Source: Paracoccus gahaiensis | GTDB taxonomy: Bacteria > Pseudomonadota > Alphaproteobacteria > Rhodobacterales > Rhodobacteraceae | DNA: 64,000 nucleotides | Reading direction: 5' to 3' | Assembly: GCF_005048225.1 (NCBI RefSeq) | Contig: NZ_SUNI01000002.1 | Coordinates: 248,001 to 312,000, forward strand | Notes under the pieces: model-generated | What the model saw: only the letters and a program-made list of their open reading frames with translations | Database searches by the model: none | Told to the model about the DNA's origin: nothing | Part shown: positions 28,723 to 39,510 of the stretch, in pieces | Numbering within the stretch: the stretch's first letter is position 1 | Layout: each line of letters begins with the position of its first letter | Translations under genes and position numbers: made by a program

Positions 28723-30048
28723 TCAGGCGACCAGTTCGCCGCGCAGCGAATTCGCCGCGCTTTCCACGATCCGCACGGCGCGCAGATCGCCCACCTGCAC
28801 GGCATCGGTCTGCACGAAGACCGAATGCAGATAGTCCGACTTGCCGATCATCTGCCCGGGCTCGCGGCCCGCCTTCTCGAACAGCACGCCCACGGTGCGG
28901 CCCACCATGTCCTGCTGGACCGCCTTCTGCTGGCGGGTCAGCAGGGCCTGCAATTCCTGCAACCGGGCATCGGCCAGTGCCGGATCGACCTCGGGGCGGT
29001 CGAAGGCCGGGGTGCCCGGGCGGGGCGAATAGCGAAAGCTGTAGGCCATGGCGAAGCCGACCTTCTCGATCAGGTCCAGCGTGTCCCGGTGGTCCTGATC
29101 GGTCTCTCCGGGAAAGCCCACGATGAAATCGCTGGTCAGCAGGATGTCGGGCCGGGCCTTGCGGATGCGGTCGATCAGGCGCAGGTACTGCTGGGCGGTA
29201 TGCTTGCGGTTCATCGCCTTCAGCACCCGGTCGCTGCCCGACTGCACCGGCAGGTGCAGATAGGGCATCAGCTGCGGCACGTCGCGATGCGCGGCGATCA
29301 GATCGTCGCCCATGTCGTTGGGATGGCTGGTCGTATAGCGGATGCGGTCCAGCCCGGCCACCTCGCCAAGCGCGCGGATCAGGCGGCCGAAGCCCCATTC
29401 CCCGTCCGCGCCCGTCCCGTGCCAGCCATTGACGTTCTGGCCCAGCAGGGTGATCTCGCGCACGCCGCGCGCCACCAGATCGCGGGCTTCGGACAGGATG
29501 CGCTCGACCGGGCGGCTGACCTCGGCGCCCCGGGTATAGGGGACGACGCAGAAGGCGCAGAACTTGTCGCAGCCCTCCTGCACGGTCAGGAAGGCGGCAG
29601 GCGCGCGCCGCGTTGCGCGGGGCGCGGGCAGGTGGTCGAACTTGTCTTCCTCGGGGAAGTCGGTCTGGATCGCGGGGATCTCGCCCCGCGCCATGGCAGG
29701 CAGGCGGTGATAGGTCTGCGGCCCCACGACCAGATCGACCAGCGGCATCCGGCGGATGATCTCGGCCCCCTCGGCCTGCGCCACGCAGCCCGCCACGCCG
29801 ATCTTCAGATCCGGGCGCGCGGCCTTCAGCGGCTTCAGGCGCCCCAGATCGGAATACAGCTTCTCGGCGGCCTTCTCGCGGATATGGCAGGTGTTCAGCA
29901 GGACCATGTCAGCATCTGACTGATCCTCGGTCAGCACATAGCCCTCGGCGCCCATCGCCTCGGCCATGCGCTGGCTGTCATAGACGTTCATCTGGCAACC
30001 ATAGGTCTTGATGAAAAGCTTTTTCGTGGCCGGAATGCTGGCGGTCAT
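28723..30048 (-). CDS. miaB: tRNA-2-methylthio-N6-isopentenyladenosine synthase MiaB
   Basis: This radical-SAM methylthiotransferase modifies A37 of tRNAs reading UNN codons. The N-terminal UPF0004 domain begins [20 protein letters not shown] with the auxiliary-cluster cysteines ([25 protein letters not shown]). The radical-SAM site is [17 protein letters not shown], and a TRAM domain closes the protein. The start at 30048 gives 441 residues, the normal size; the open frame upstream is antisense to the TfoX-like gene. Confidence 0.97.
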   Translation of the reverse strand: MTASIPATKKLFIKTYGCQMNVYDSQRMAEAMGAEGYVLTEDQSDADMVLLNTCHIREKAAEKLYSDLGRLKPLKAARPDLKIGVAGCVAQAEGAEIIRRMPLVDLVVGPQTYHRLPAMARGEIPAIQTDFPEEDKFDHLPAPRATRRAPAAFLTVQEGCDKFCAFCVVPYTRGAEVSRPVERILSEARDLVARGVREITLLGQNVNGWHGTGADGEWGFGRLIRALGEVAGLDRIRYTTSHPNDMGDDLIAAHRDVPQLMPYLHLPVQSGSDRVLKAMNRKHTAQQYLRLIDRIRKARPDILLTSDFIVGFPGETDQDHRDTLDLIEKVGFAMAYSFRYSPRPGTPAFDRPEVDPALADARLQELQALLTRQQKAVQQDMVGRTVGVLFEKAGREPGQMIGKSDYLHSVFVQTDAVQVGDLRAVRIVESAANSLRGELVA

Positions 30049-30111
30049 GTCATGCTGTCCTTGGAGGTCGCGCAGCGATACAGCAAAGACGGGCTTTTGG
30101 AAAGGCACGGG

Positions 30112-30438
30112 ATGGAGAGCGACCTGACGGGCATCCCCAATATCGGCCCCGCCACCGCGCGGTCGCTGATCGCGGCGGGCGTGAGGGACGCGCACGCGCT
30201 GCGCGCGATGGGGGCCGATGCGGCCTATCGCGCGCTGCTGACCGCCGGGGAACGCCCGCATTTCATCGGCTATTACGTGCTGCACATGGCCCTGCAGGGG
30301 CGCCCGTGGAACGACTGCAAGGGCGACGAGAAGGCCGCCCTGCGCCAGCGCTTCGACGCGCTGGTGGCCGAGGTCCGGGGCGTGCCCCTGTCGGGGATCG
30401 AGGCGGCGCTGGACGAGTTGGGCCTGCGCCGCCCCTGA
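30112..30438 (+). CDS. TfoX/Sxy C-terminal domain protein
   Basis: This is a 108-residue protein containing only the C-terminal domain of TfoX/Sxy competence regulators: [20 protein letters not shown] with the helix-hairpin-helix-like PNIGPATA, then [20 protein letters not shown] and [19 protein letters not shown]. The N-terminal TfoX domain is absent. The start at 30112 is preferred because an earlier ATG at 30052 nearly abuts the divergent miaB start. comEC is about 3 kb away, but a link to DNA uptake is only inference. Confidence 0.8.
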   Translation: MESDLTGIPNIGPATARSLIAAGVRDAHALRAMGADAAYRALLTAGERPHFIGYYVLHMALQGRPWNDCKGDEKAALRQRFDALVAEVRGVPLSGIEAALDELGLRRP

Positions 30439-30440
30439 GG

Positions 30441-31751
30441 CTACTCTCCCGCCTGCCGCGTCTCGAACTGCAGGCCCGTCGCGCTGCGGTTGGGGAAGCC
30501 CGCCCAATAGCTGTGGGCGGCATCGGGCTGGTCGTCCTCGCCCACCGACCAGACCCCGTCGGCGCCGTCGGGGACCAGATCCAGATACTCGGCACGGTCC
30601 TCGCCCTTCAGGTGCTGGTCCAGGAAGGCGGTCGAGAAATGCTGCAGGATGTTGTTCATCCGCACCGTGTCCCAGACCGGATCGGCGTAGTGGTCGAAGG
30701 GTGCCCGGCCCAGGCTCTCCGAAAAGGCCCAGGCCTCGAGCGGGGCGGGGATCGGGGCAGCGGCATTGTGGTTGGCATTCTGATAGGTCAGCAGGTGCCG
30801 GGTCGTGCCGGTCGTCTGGTCGAAGATCTGCCGGATCGCGTCATATTCCGACACGTCGTCGGCGCTGCCCGCGACCAGCATCAGCGGCTTTTCCAGACCG
30901 GCCAGCCCCTCGGCATCCCAGAAATCGGCCTGCCGGCCCCAGGGGGCGATGGCGATCACCGCCTTGACGCGCGGATCGACCAGCGCCGCGTGATCCTCGC
31001 TGCCCGCCGCCAGGCGGCCCAGCAGGTCCTGCGGCGGGACATAGCCCGCGGGCTCGGTCCGCGCGATTGCCGTCTGCGGCAGCCCGGCGCCGCCGAAGAT
31101 CAGCGCGCCGTAGCCGCCCATGGAATAGCCCACCACCGCCGCCCGGTCGGCATCGGTGACGGCGGCCAGGTCGCCCTCCAGCCCGGCCATGCTGTCCAGC
31201 AGGAAGCGCTGGTCCACCGCACGGTTCACCAGCGTCGAGGCGAAGGCCCCCTGGTCGGCATAGGTGCTGTCGGGATGGTCGGCGGCCACGACGACATAGC
31301 CCTTCGAGGCCAGGTTCTCGCCCAGATGGCTCATCAGGTGGCGGTTGCCGGGATAGCCGTGCGACAGGATCACCAGCGGAAAGGAGCCCTCGGCCGGGTC
31401 CGCGTCGCGTGCCGCCGCGCCGCTCAGGACGGCGGGCGTCACCCCGTCGCGCAGGATCGTGTCATAGGTCCCGCCGGGCGGCGTCCTTTCGGCGGCGGGA
31501 TACCAGATTTCGGCCTCCAGCACGCGATCGGCGGTGGGCGGCGTGCCTTGGGGGCCGGTGGCGATCACGTCGATGCGGTCCGCATCGGTGAAGGTCGCGG
31601 CCCGCACGCCGACCGGATGGTCCCCGGTGGCGGCCAGCTCGGGCGCGTCGGGGCGGATCAGGTCGATGCGGTTGTGGTTGGCAGGGTCTTGGGCGGCCAG
31701 CGGCCCGGCGCAGGCCAGGCTCGCGGCACCGGCGATCAGCAGATGTCTCAT
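30441..31751 (-). CDS. Secreted alpha/beta hydrolase (dienelactone hydrolase/PAF-acetylhydrolase-like)
   Basis: This is an exported serine hydrolase of 436 residues. The signal peptide is [23 protein letters not shown]. The nucleophile elbow is [18 protein letters not shown], the oxyanion region [13 protein letters not shown], and the likely catalytic aspartate and histidine are in [13 protein letters not shown] and [11 protein letters not shown]. The stop codon is three bases past the convergent TfoX-like gene. The substrate is unknown; lipid esters or lactones are typical of relatives. Confidence 0.85.
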   Translation of the reverse strand: MRHLLIAGAASLACAGPLAAQDPANHNRIDLIRPDAPELAATGDHPVGVRAATFTDADRIDVIATGPQGTPPTADRVLEAEIWYPAAERTPPGGTYDTILRDGVTPAVLSGAAARDADPAEGSFPLVILSHGYPGNRHLMSHLGENLASKGYVVVAADHPDSTYADQGAFASTLVNRAVDQRFLLDSMAGLEGDLAAVTDADRAAVVGYSMGGYGALIFGGAGLPQTAIARTEPAGYVPPQDLLGRLAAGSEDHAALVDPRVKAVIAIAPWGRQADFWDAEGLAGLEKPLMLVAGSADDVSEYDAIRQIFDQTTGTTRHLLTYQNANHNAAAPIPAPLEAWAFSESLGRAPFDHYADPVWDTVRMNNILQHFSTAFLDQHLKGEDRAEYLDLVPDGADGVWSVGEDDQPDAAHSYWAGFPNRSATGLQFETRQAGE

Positions 31752-31889
31752 GTCGGGGGTCCTCCGGCGGTTCCTTGGGGCGGACTGTGCCCGGCTTGCA
31801 CGATCTGCACAAGCGCCGCACGCGGCCCCCATTGAACGCGGTCCCGCGCCCGGATAGCCTGCCCCCGACATCCAGCAAGGAGCCTGACC

Positions 31890-33251
31890 ATGACCACCCC
31901 GCAAAGCTGGGAAGCCCGCGCCGACGAATATTCGCTGTACGGCTTCACCGACCTGCCAAGCGTGCACCAGCGCAGCGCGGTGGTCCTGACCCATGGCGAG
32001 GGGCCCTATGTCGTCGACGTGAACGGCAACCGCTATCTGGATGCCAATTCCGGCCTGTGGAACATGGTCGCGGGCTTCGATCACAAGGGCCTGGCCCAGG
32101 CCGCCAAGGACCAGTACGACCGCTTTCCGGGCTATCACGCCTTCTTCGGGCGCATGTCCGACCAGACGGTGATGCTGTCGGAGAAGCTGGTCGAGGTCTC
32201 GCCCTTCCCGCGCGGCAAGGTGTTCTACACCAACTCGGGGTCCGAGGCGAACGACACCATGGTCAAGATGCTGTGGTTCCTGCATGCCAGTGAGGGCAAG
32301 CCCGAAAAGCGCAAGATCCTGACCCGCTGGAACGCCTATCACGGCGTGACGGCGGTCTCGGCCAGCATGACCGGCAAGCCCTACAACTCGGTCTTCGGCC
32401 TGCCGCTGCCGGGCTTCATCCATCTGGGCTGCCCGCATTACTGGCGCTTCGGCGAGGCCGGCGAGACCGAGGACCAGTTCACCGCCCGCCTTGCGCGCGA
32501 GCTGGAGGAGACGATCCTGCGCGAGGGCGTCGACACCATCGCGGGCTTCTTCGCCGAGCCGGTGCAGGGCGCGGGCGGGGTCATCCCGCCCTCCAAGGGC
32601 TATTTCCAGGCGATCCTGCCGGTCCTGAAGAAATACGGCATCCCGATGATCGCCGACGAGGTCATCACGGGCTTCGGCCGGACCGGCAACACCTGGGGCA
32701 GCGAGACCTATGGCTTCGTGCCCGACGCCATCATCAGCTCCAAGAACCTGACGGCGGGGCTGTTCCCGATGGGCGCGGTCATTCTGGGCCCCGAGCTGAC
32801 CGACCGGCTGCAGGCCGCCATCGACGTGATCGAGGAATTCCCCCACGGCTTCACCGCCTCGGGCCATCCGGTCGGCTGCGCCATCGCGCTGAAGGCCATC
32901 GATGTGGTGATGAACGAGGGGCTGGCGCAGAACGTCATCGACCTGGCCCCGCGCTTCGAGGACGGGCTGCGGCAGCTGGCCCAGAACCCCAATATCGGCG
33001 AATATCGCGGCGTGGGCTTCATGTGGGCGCTGGAGGCGGTGCGCGACAAGGCGACCAAGACCCCGTTCGAGGGGCATCTGTCGGTCAGCGAGCGCATCGC
33101 CAACACCTGCACCGACATGGGCCTGATCTGCCGCCCCCTGGGCCAGTCCATCGTGCTGTGCCCGCCCTTCGTCATGACGCCCGCCCAGATGGACGAGATG
33201 TTCGAGAAGCTGGACAAGGCGCTTGGCAAGGTCTTCGCCGAACTGGCCTGA
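31890..33251 (+). CDS. Class III aminotransferase (omega-amino acid:pyruvate type)
   Basis: This PLP enzyme of 453 residues, from memory, is closely similar along its length to the well-studied Paracoccus denitrificans omega-transaminase (beginning PQSWEARA...YSLYGFTD). PLP sites are FYTNSGSEANDTMVKMLWF, the aspartate in MIADEVITGFGRTGN, and the Schiff-base lysine in DAIISSKNLTAGLFPMGAV. AAGGAGCC precedes the ATG. The physiological substrate is not settled by sequence; beta-alanine, polyamine-derived amines or taurine are typical. It is followed by a hairpin and a DUF2798 gene. Confidence 0.92.
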   Translation: MTTPQSWEARADEYSLYGFTDLPSVHQRSAVVLTHGEGPYVVDVNGNRYLDANSGLWNMVAGFDHKGLAQAAKDQYDRFPGYHAFFGRMSDQTVMLSEKLVEVSPFPRGKVFYTNSGSEANDTMVKMLWFLHASEGKPEKRKILTRWNAYHGVTAVSASMTGKPYNSVFGLPLPGFIHLGCPHYWRFGEAGETEDQFTARLARELEETILREGVDTIAGFFAEPVQGAGGVIPPSKGYFQAILPVLKKYGIPMIADEVITGFGRTGNTWGSETYGFVPDAIISSKNLTAGLFPMGAVILGPELTDRLQAAIDVIEEFPHGFTASGHPVGCAIALKAIDVVMNEGLAQNVIDLAPRFEDGLRQLAQNPNIGEYRGVGFMWALEAVRDKATKTPFEGHLSVSERIANTCTDMGLICRPLGQSIVLCPPFVMTPAQMDEMFEKLDKALGKVFAELA

Positions 33252-33261
33252 CATGGCGCCT

Positions 33262-33282
33262 CCCGCCCCCGCCGGGGGCGGG
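33262..33282 (+). terminator. Hairpin after the aminotransferase gene
   Basis: CCCGCCCCC (33262-33270) and GGGGGCGGG (33274-33282) form a perfect stem eleven bases after the stop, followed by GTCGTTTCCCTT. The three-base loop is tight, so one pair probably opens. It is a likely weak terminator. Confidence 0.6.
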
Positions 33283-33313
33283 GTCGTTTCCCTTCCCATA
33301 GGACATTGCCGCC

Positions 33314-33538
33314 ATGATCCCCGCCCGCTACGCGCCCATCCTGTTCGGCTTCATCCTGTCCGGGCTGATGTCCGCGCTCGTCTCGGCCATCGCGACCTTC
33401 CGCGCGGTTGGCATGGGCGAGGGGGTTGCGGGCCTGTGGCTGGGCACTTGGCTGTCCAGCTGGGCGGTGGCCTTTCCGGCCGTGCTGGTCGTGGCCCCCC
33501 TGGCCCGGCGGCTGGTCGCGCGGCTGACCCGGGCCTGA
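33314..33538 (+). CDS. DUF2798 two-helix membrane protein
   Basis: This 74-residue protein has two membrane segments (about residues 7-28 and 40-62) linked by a short loop RAVGMGEG, ending in a basic tail VARLTRA. It matches the DUF2798 pattern (FGFILSGLMSALVSAIATFR, WLGTWLSSWAVAFPAVLVVA). The function of the family is unknown. It sits alone between the aminotransferase and a hairpin-rich interval. Confidence 0.85.
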   Translation: MIPARYAPILFGFILSGLMSALVSAIATFRAVGMGEGVAGLWLGTWLSSWAVAFPAVLVVAPLARRLVARLTRA

Positions 33539-33570
33539 GCCGGGACGGGCTGCGGGTCTGATCACCCAAT

Positions 33571-33694
33571 GCCCCATATTGGGGCCTGCGCCGGCAGGGA
33601 CCGGCGGTGCGAACAGACAGACCGCCACTGAAAGGGACTATCGAGTAAGGGGCCGGAGACGGGCAATCCGACCCCAGCAGGTGCCGCTCTCCGG
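33571..33694. repeat. Run of four hairpins between convergent DUF2798 and comEC genes
   Basis: In a 164-bp gap I see GCCCC-ATATT-GGGGC (33571-33585), CCTGC-N4-GCAGG (33585-33598), GGCGGT-N12-ACCGCC (33603-33626) and CCGGAGA-N28-TCTCCGG (33653-33694). No gene is visible on either strand. It could be a double terminator, or a small structured RNA. The third loop, read on the minus strand, shares TCTGTTCGC with the hairpins at 28.6 kb. Confidence 0.5.
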
Positions 33695-33702
33695 TTCCGT
33701 CC

Positions 33703-35862
33703 TCAGTCATCCAGCCGCATCGGCGCGGTAGCGCGCAGGTGCGGACCTTCGGGCGTAATCTCGATGGCCAGCGCGCCCGTGGTGCGCAGCCGCTCCGGAT
33801 CCAGCAGCAGGCAGGGCGGCGGGCCGTCGAAGGCCACGGGTTCCGAGGCGATGACGATGCGTCGGGACCGGCATTCGGGCAAAGCGCGCGCGCCCGATCC
33901 CTTGCCGGTCAGATGCACCACCTGCCAGTCCTGCGGCAGGTCGGCCCACCGGTCGCGCGTGTCTCCTGTCCAGGCGGGGCGGGCGGCGGCCACCACCTGG
34001 TCGGCCATGTCGCCATCCTCCTGCAGCCAGGTCGAGACGACGAAGGCCCCGCCTGCCGGCTTGGACACCGCCCGCCCGGCAGGGGTCATCAGCCCCAACG
34101 CCTCGCCCTCGGGCGCGACCAGCAGCAGTGGGCGCCGCGCCGTCCCCCACAGGACCGCCGAGGCTGCCAGCAGCGCCAGCGCCAGCCCAAGGCCCGCCCG
34201 GCTGGCCAAGCCGCGCTGGCCCGGCGGACGCCAGCACAGGATGGCCAGCACCGCGCCGAACCCCATCAGCGCCACGACACCGCCGGGGGGCTTGGTCACC
34301 CCCATGACCGCGCCGTCCAGATCCGCCACGAAGCGCGCCACCCACAGCATCCATTCGGTGCCGATGCCCATGACCCACAGGGCCGGCGCCTCCAGCCCCA
34401 CCAGCGCCAAGACGGCGCCGATCACGCCCGCGGGCATCACCAGCGTGCCCATGACCGGCACCGCCAGCAGGTTGGCCAGCATCCCGTATTGCGCCATCCG
34501 GTTGAAATGCGCCGCCGCGATCGGCGCGGTCGCCAGCCCCGCCACCAGCGACGACACGACCAGCATCGCCACCGGCCGCAGCCACCACGGCAGGCGCGGC
34601 GCGATCCGCGACCAGGGCCCGAAGGTCAGGATCAGCGCGATGGTGGCCGCGAAGCTCATCTGGAAGCCGGCGCTGGTCACCGCCTCGGGGCTGTAGATCA
34701 GCACCAGGGTCGCGGCCAGCGCCACGGTCCGAAGCGAGATCGCCCGCCGGTCCGCGATGATCGCCCCCAGCATCACGGCAACCATGATGAAGGCGCGTTC
34801 CGTCGCCACGCCGCCGCCCGACAGCCACAGATAGGCCGCCGCCGCCGCCAGCGCCACGCCCGCCGCCACCTTGTGCAGGGGCCGCGCCAGCCCGATCCCC
34901 GCGCCTTGGACCGCGACCAGCACCAGCCGCACCGCCCCGTAGACGAAGCCTGCCAGCATCCCCATGTGCAACCCGGAAATCGAGACGATGTGGTAGAGGT
35001 TCGAGGCGCGCATGACCTCGTTCGTCTCCTCCGAAATGCCGGAGCGGTCGCCGGTCATCAGTGCCGCCGCCACAGCGCCCGCCTGCCCGCCGATGCGGTC
35101 GCGGATCGCGGCGCTGATCGCCATGCGGGCGCGGTGCAGGCTCCAGACCCCGTCCTGGGGCGGGGCCACGGCCATGATCGGGGTCCGCGAATAGCCGACC
35201 GCGCCCAGCCCGTCGAACCAGGCATGCAGGCGGAAATCGAAGCTGCCGGGCGAGGACGGCGCGGGCGGCGGGCCCAGATGGCCGGTCAGCATCACTCGCT
35301 GGCCCAAGGGCGGCAGCGGCTCGTCGCCCATCAGGGACAGGCGCACGCGTGCGGGGGTGCGGGCGGGGGACAGGTCGTGCAGGACGACCCGGTCCAGCGT
35401 CAGCCGCATCCGGTCGCGGCCCGAGCGGTCGATCTGGATCACCCGCCCCTCGATCGGGCCGTAATAGCGCCATTGCAGCACGGGGGCCGCGACATGAGAC
35501 GCGCGATGACCCACCAGCCCCCCGCCAAGCGCCAAGAAGCACAGGGCCAGCGCCCCCAGATGGGCGGCATCCGCCTGCGGCCAGCCGATCGCCCCCCGCG
35601 CGGCCCATCGCGGCGCGAGATGCGCCAGCGCCAAAGCCAAGGCCAGCACGACGGCCAGCAGCGCCCAATCGGCGGAGCCCAGCAACCGGGGCCGCAAAAA
35701 CCACAGCCCGATCCCCGCCGACAGGCAGACGGGCACCCAAGGGAACAGCCCCGCCCGCAGTGCCGCCGCCGGCCGGGGTGCCGCCACGGGCCAGCTGCGG
35801 GCCATGGCGCGCGCCGGGGCCGGGGGCAGGGGGGCCGCAGCCGGGGGCGGTGGGGGCAACAT
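33703..35862 (-). CDS. comEC: ComEC/Rec2-family DNA-uptake membrane protein
   Basis: ComEC forms the inner-membrane channel for single-stranded DNA in natural transformation. The 719-residue protein has an N-terminal helix pair, a DUF4131 beta domain (about residues 115-215), and the competence core with [56 protein letters not shown] and many helices. The metallo-beta-lactamase domain of Gram-positive ComEC is not evident; the C-terminal ~150 residues are a short soluble region. The Pro/Ala-rich start suggests the true start may be the ATG at 35805. It is divergent from gltX. Confidence 0.9.
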   Translation of the reverse strand: MLPPPPPAAAPLPPAPARAMARSWPVAAPRPAAALRAGLFPWVPVCLSAGIGLWFLRPRLLGSADWALLAVVLALALALAHLAPRWAARGAIGWPQADAAHLGALALCFLALGGGLVGHRASHVAAPVLQWRYYGPIEGRVIQIDRSGRDRMRLTLDRVVLHDLSPARTPARVRLSLMGDEPLPPLGQRVMLTGHLGPPPAPSSPGSFDFRLHAWFDGLGAVGYSRTPIMAVAPPQDGVWSLHRARMAISAAIRDRIGGQAGAVAAALMTGDRSGISEETNEVMRASNLYHIVSISGLHMGMLAGFVYGAVRLVLVAVQGAGIGLARPLHKVAAGVALAAAAAYLWLSGGGVATERAFIMVAVMLGAIIADRRAISLRTVALAATLVLIYSPEAVTSAGFQMSFAATIALILTFGPWSRIAPRLPWWLRPVAMLVVSSLVAGLATAPIAAAHFNRMAQYGMLANLLAVPVMGTLVMPAGVIGAVLALVGLEAPALWVMGIGTEWMLWVARFVADLDGAVMGVTKPPGGVVALMGFGAVLAILCWRPPGQRGLASRAGLGLALALLAASAVLWGTARRPLLLVAPEGEALGLMTPAGRAVSKPAGGAFVVSTWLQEDGDMADQVVAAARPAWTGDTRDRWADLPQDWQVVHLTGKGSGARALPECRSRRIVIASEPVAFDGPPPCLLLDPERLRTTGALAIEITPEGPHLRATAPMRLDD

Positions 35863-35974
35863 CCTTGTCCTTTCCGGACCCGTTGACTATCACTCGGGCC
35901 GAAGATGGCATGGCGGTGCTTACCAAAGCGTTAACGCCCGTCCTGCACAGCCCCGAACCTGCCCGAAGGCCGCC

Positions 35975-37369
35975 ATGACCCAGACCCCCGTCGTCACCCG
36001 CTTTGCCCCCTCGCCCACCGGCTATCTGCATGTGGGGGGCGCGCGGACGGCGCTGTTCAACTGGCTGTTTGCCCGCGGCCGGGGCGGCAGGTTCCTGCTG
36101 CGGATCGAGGATACCGACCGCGCCCGCTCCACCCCCGAGGCGACGGCTGCGATCCTGAAGGGCCTGGAATGGCTGGGGCTGGACTGGGACGGCGAACCCG
36201 TCAGCCAGTTTGCCGGCAAGGACCGCCATGCCGAGATCGCCCACCTCATGCTGGAGAACGGCACCGCCTATCGCTGCTTCTCGACCACCGACGAGATCGC
36301 CGCCTGGCGCGAGGCCAACCCGCGCCAGCCCTTCATCAGCCCCTGGCGCGACGCGGCGGACCTGCCCGACGCGCCCTTCGCGATCCGGCTGAAGGCACCC
36401 CGGTCGGGCGAGACGGTGATCGAGGACCAGGTGCAGGGCGCGGTGCGGGTCGCCAACGACCAGCTGGACGACATGGTCCTGTTGCGCAGCGACGGCACGC
36501 CCACCTACATGCTGGCCGTGGTGGTCGACGATCACGACATGGGCGTGACCCATGTGATCCGGGGCGACGATCACCTGACCAACACCGCGCGCCAGATCCA
36601 GATCTATGACGCGATGGGCTGGGACCGCCCGGTCTTTGCCCATATCCCGCTGATCCATGGCGAGGACGGCAAGAAGCTGTCCAAGCGTCATGGCGCGGTC
36701 GGCCTGCATGAATTCGCGGCGCTCGGCTATCCTCCGGCGGCAATGCGCAACTATCTGGCGCGGCTTGGCTGGAGCCATGGCGATGACGAGCTGTTCGACG
36801 ATGCGCAAGCCCTCGAGTGGTTCGGGCTGGAGGGCATCGGTCGGGCGCCCGCCCGGCTGGACTTCAAGAAGCTGGAACATGTCAGCGGCCACCATCTGGG
36901 CGCCATGTCCGACGAGGCTGCGCTGGCTGCACTGCAGCATTACCTGGCCGAGACCGGCGCCCCCGACCTGACCGACACGCAGCGCCAGCGCATCCTGTCG
37001 GCCATGCCGGCGCTGAAGGAGAAGGCTCGGACCCTGCCCGGGCTGCTGGACCACGCACGCTTTGCGATGATCGACCGGCCCGTGCAGCCCGACGACAAGG
37101 CAGCCAAGGCGCTGGACACGGTATCCCGTGGTATGCTGAAATCCTTGACCGCCGCAGTGCAGAATGCTAGCTGGAGCCGAGACGATCTGGAGGAGGCGGC
37201 CCAGAAGGTCGCATCGGAAAACGGTGTCGGACTGGGCAAGATCGCAGGGCCCCTGCGCGCCGCCTTGGCCGGGACCAGCACGACCCCCAGTGTGTTCGAC
37301 ATGATGACTGCGCTCGGCCGCGAGGAAACTCTGGCCCGGCTTCAGGACCAGACCGATTTGGCAGGCTGA
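35975..37369 (+). CDS. gltX: Glutamyl-tRNA synthetase
   Basis: This class I synthetase charges tRNA-Glu. The HIGH-type motif is [18 protein letters not shown], the KMSKS-type motif is [14 protein letters not shown], and the tRNA-recognition and anticodon-binding domains follow, to 464 residues. The start at 35975 ([14 protein letters not shown]) is canonical; the longer open frame upstream overlaps comEC on the other strand. TTGACT at 35883-35888 could be its -35 box, but no good -10 partner is visible. Confidence 0.97.
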   Translation: MTQTPVVTRFAPSPTGYLHVGGARTALFNWLFARGRGGRFLLRIEDTDRARSTPEATAAILKGLEWLGLDWDGEPVSQFAGKDRHAEIAHLMLENGTAYRCFSTTDEIAAWREANPRQPFISPWRDAADLPDAPFAIRLKAPRSGETVIEDQVQGAVRVANDQLDDMVLLRSDGTPTYMLAVVVDDHDMGVTHVIRGDDHLTNTARQIQIYDAMGWDRPVFAHIPLIHGEDGKKLSKRHGAVGLHEFAALGYPPAAMRNYLARLGWSHGDDELFDDAQALEWFGLEGIGRAPARLDFKKLEHVSGHHLGAMSDEAALAALQHYLAETGAPDLTDTQRQRILSAMPALKEKARTLPGLLDHARFAMIDRPVQPDDKAAKALDTVSRGMLKSLTAAVQNASWSRDDLEEAAQKVASENGVGLGKIAGPLRAALAGTSTTPSVFDMMTALGREETLARLQDQTDLAG

Positions 37370-37447
37370 AGCCTGCCTTCACATGCTTGGGCTGTCTGAC
37401 GGGGTAAGCGACGGACCGCCCGGCCAAAGCCGGAAAGGACGCCTTGC

Positions 37448-38737
37448 ATGGCCGACAAGACCGCCACGTTGCGTATCAACGACCAGGACTATAACCTGCC
37501 CATCCTGACCCCGACCCAGGGGCCGGAGGTGCTGGACATCCGCAAGCTCTATGGGCAGGCGGACGTGTTCACCTATGACCCGGGCTTCACCTCGACCGCC
37601 AGCTGCGATTCGACCATCACCTATATCGATGGCGACAAGGGAGAGCTGTGGTATCGCGGCTATCCGATCGAGCAGCTGGCCGCCAATTCCCACTATCTGG
37701 AAGTCTGCTACCTGCTGCTCTACGCCGAGCTGCCCACGCCCGAGCAGATGCGCGATTTCGAGTTCCGCGTGACGCGGCACACGATGGTGCACGAGCAGAT
37801 GCACAACTTCTTCCGCGGCTTCCGTCGCGACGCGCATCCGATGGCCACGATGGTCGGCGTGATCGGGGCCATGTCGGCCTTCTACCACGATTCGACCGAC
37901 GTCAACGATCCCTGGCAGCGCGAGGTCGCGGCCATCCGCCTGATCGCCAAGCTGCCGACGATCGCGGCGATGGCCTACAAGTATTCGATCGGCCAGCCCT
38001 TCGTCTATCCGCAGAACGACCTGGATTATGCCAGCAACTTCCTCAACATGTGCTTTTCGGTCCCGGCCGAGAAATACAACGTCGATCCAGCCCTGGCCCG
38101 CGCCATGGACCGCATCTTCACGCTGCATGCCGATCACGAGCAGAACGCCTCGACCTCGACGGTGCGTCTGGCGGGCTCGTCGGGGGCCAACCCCTTCGCC
38201 TGCATCGCGGCGGGCATCGCCTGCCTGTGGGGGCCTGCCCATGGCGGCGCCAACCAGGCCTGCCTGGAGATGCTGCGCGAGATCGGGACCGTCGACCGGA
38301 TCCCCGAATTCATCGCCCGCGCCAAGGACAAGAACGATCCGTTCAAACTGATGGGCTTCGGCCACCGGGTCTACAAGAACTTCGACCCGCGCGCGACGGT
38401 CATGAAGGAATCGGCCGACGAGGTCCTGGAGCTGCTGGGCGTGGGCGACAATCCGACCCTGCAGGTCGCCAAGGAGCTGGAGAAGATCGCGCTGGAGGAC
38501 GAGTACTTCATCGAGAAGAAGCTCTATCCCAACGTGGACTTCTATTCGGGCATCATCCTGGAGGCGATGGGCTTCCCGACCTCGATGTTCACGCCGATCT
38601 TCGCGCTGTCGCGCACGGTCGGCTGGATCGCGCAGTGGAAAGAGATGATCGGCGATCCGCAGAACAAGATCGGCCGCCCGCGCCAGCTGTATGTCGGGGC
38701 CGACCGCCGCGACTATGTAGATCTGGACAAGCGCTGA
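37448..38737 (+). CDS. gltA: Citrate synthase GltA
   Basis: This is the entry enzyme of the TCA cycle. The 429-residue hexameric Gram-negative type shows [35 protein letters not shown], catalytic His in [20 protein letters not shown] and [15 protein letters not shown], and the [13 protein letters not shown] motif with the acidic catalytic residue downstream in [10 protein letters not shown]. It follows gltX by 78 bp and is closed by a strong terminator. Confidence 0.98.
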   Translation: MADKTATLRINDQDYNLPILTPTQGPEVLDIRKLYGQADVFTYDPGFTSTASCDSTITYIDGDKGELWYRGYPIEQLAANSHYLEVCYLLLYAELPTPEQMRDFEFRVTRHTMVHEQMHNFFRGFRRDAHPMATMVGVIGAMSAFYHDSTDVNDPWQREVAAIRLIAKLPTIAAMAYKYSIGQPFVYPQNDLDYASNFLNMCFSVPAEKYNVDPALARAMDRIFTLHADHEQNASTSTVRLAGSSGANPFACIAAGIACLWGPAHGGANQACLEMLREIGTVDRIPEFIARAKDKNDPFKLMGFGHRVYKNFDPRATVMKESADEVLELLGVGDNPTLQVAKELEKIALEDEYFIEKKLYPNVDFYSGIILEAMGFPTSMFTPIFALSRTVGWIAQWKEMIGDPQNKIGRPRQLYVGADRRDYVDLDKR

Positions 38738-38758
38738 GCGCTGCGCCGGGACGGTGAC

Positions 38759-38783
38759 GGGGCCCCTTCGGGGGCCCCTTTTT
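38759..38783 (+). terminator. Rho-independent terminator after gltA
   Basis: GGGGCCCC (38759-38766), loop TTCG and GGGGCCCC (38771-38778) are followed by TTTTT. It is a textbook stable tetraloop hairpin 21 bp past the stop codon. Confidence 0.93.
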
Positions 38784-38839
38784 CATGGGCGCGCTCGGGG
38801 CTCTTGCGCGCCGCGCGGCGGGGTGGCAAGGGAGCGGGC

Positions 38840-39505
38840 ATGAGCGAGAACGATCAGGCAGGCGCGCCGAGACTGGCGCTGGTGACGGGGGCCTCGCGGG
38901 GTCTGGGTGCGGCGCTGGCCGAGGGGCTGGCCCTGCGCGGCTATCATGTGCTGGCGGTGGCCCGCACGGTGGGTGCGCTGGAAGAACTGGACGACCGCAT
39001 CCGCGCCGCGGGCGGGCAGGCAACGCTGGCGCCGATGGACGTGACCGAACCTGCCGCGATGCAGCAGATGGTGCAGGCCATCGCCAGCCGGTGGGGCGGC
39101 CTCGATCTGTGGGCGCATTGCGCGGTCCATGCGGCGCCGATGTCGCCCGCGCCCCATATCGAGGGGCGGGACTGGACCAAGTCCATGCTGGTCAATGTCG
39201 AGGTCACGCGCGGCCTGATCGCGCTTCTGGAACCCGTGCTGCGCCAGAAACAGGGCACGGCGCTGTTCTTCGACGATGCACGGGGCGGGCAGAAGTTCTT
39301 CGGCGCCTATGGCGCGACCAAGGCCGCGCAGATCGCCCTGGCGCGCAGCTGGCAGGCCGAGACGGTCTCGACCGGGCCGCGCATCCTGATCGACGCCCCG
39401 GCGCCCATGCCGACCGCCGTCCGCGCCCGCTTCTATCCCGGCGAGGACCGCGCGGCCCTGACGCCCTGCAAGGACGAGGCCGCGCGCATCCTGTCGCTGC
39501 TCTAG
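38840..39505 (+). CDS. Short-chain dehydrogenase/reductase family protein
   Basis: This is a 221-residue SDR with the nucleotide site LVTGASRGLGAALAEGL and the catalytic pair in YGATKAAQIALARSW. The usual NNAG is replaced by AHCAVHAA, and the Ser position falls in a diverged FFDDARGG stretch, so the catalytic triad may be altered. The start at 38840 (MSENDQAGAPRL) follows AAGGGAGC; the in-frame ATG twelve codons upstream lacks such a site. The substrate is unknown. It lies just after the gltA terminator and has no obvious operon partner. Confidence 0.85.
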   Translation: MSENDQAGAPRLALVTGASRGLGAALAEGLALRGYHVLAVARTVGALEELDDRIRAAGGQATLAPMDVTEPAAMQQMVQAIASRWGGLDLWAHCAVHAAPMSPAPHIEGRDWTKSMLVNVEVTRGLIALLEPVLRQKQGTALFFDDARGGQKFFGAYGATKAAQIALARSWQAETVSTGPRILIDAPAPMPTAVRARFYPGEDRAALTPCKDEAARILSLL

Positions 39506-39510
39506 GTCGT

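Noticed and set aside
31752..33299. Upstream part of a 952-codon minus-strand frame opposite the aminotransferase
   Set aside because: The real hydrolase begins at 31751 with a clean signal peptide; everything before is complement of the aminotransferase gene.
33608..33665. Cobalamin-riboswitch-like words (GCCACTG, GGAGAC) on the plus strand
   Set aside because: The words are short and the rest of the core is absent. No plus-strand gene follows for more than 2 kb, so a riboswitch on that strand would control nothing.
33707..37054. 1115-codon minus-strand frame spanning comEC and gltX
   Set aside because: It is a different frame from comEC, shows no domain, and consists of low-complexity Gly/Ala/Arg sequence.
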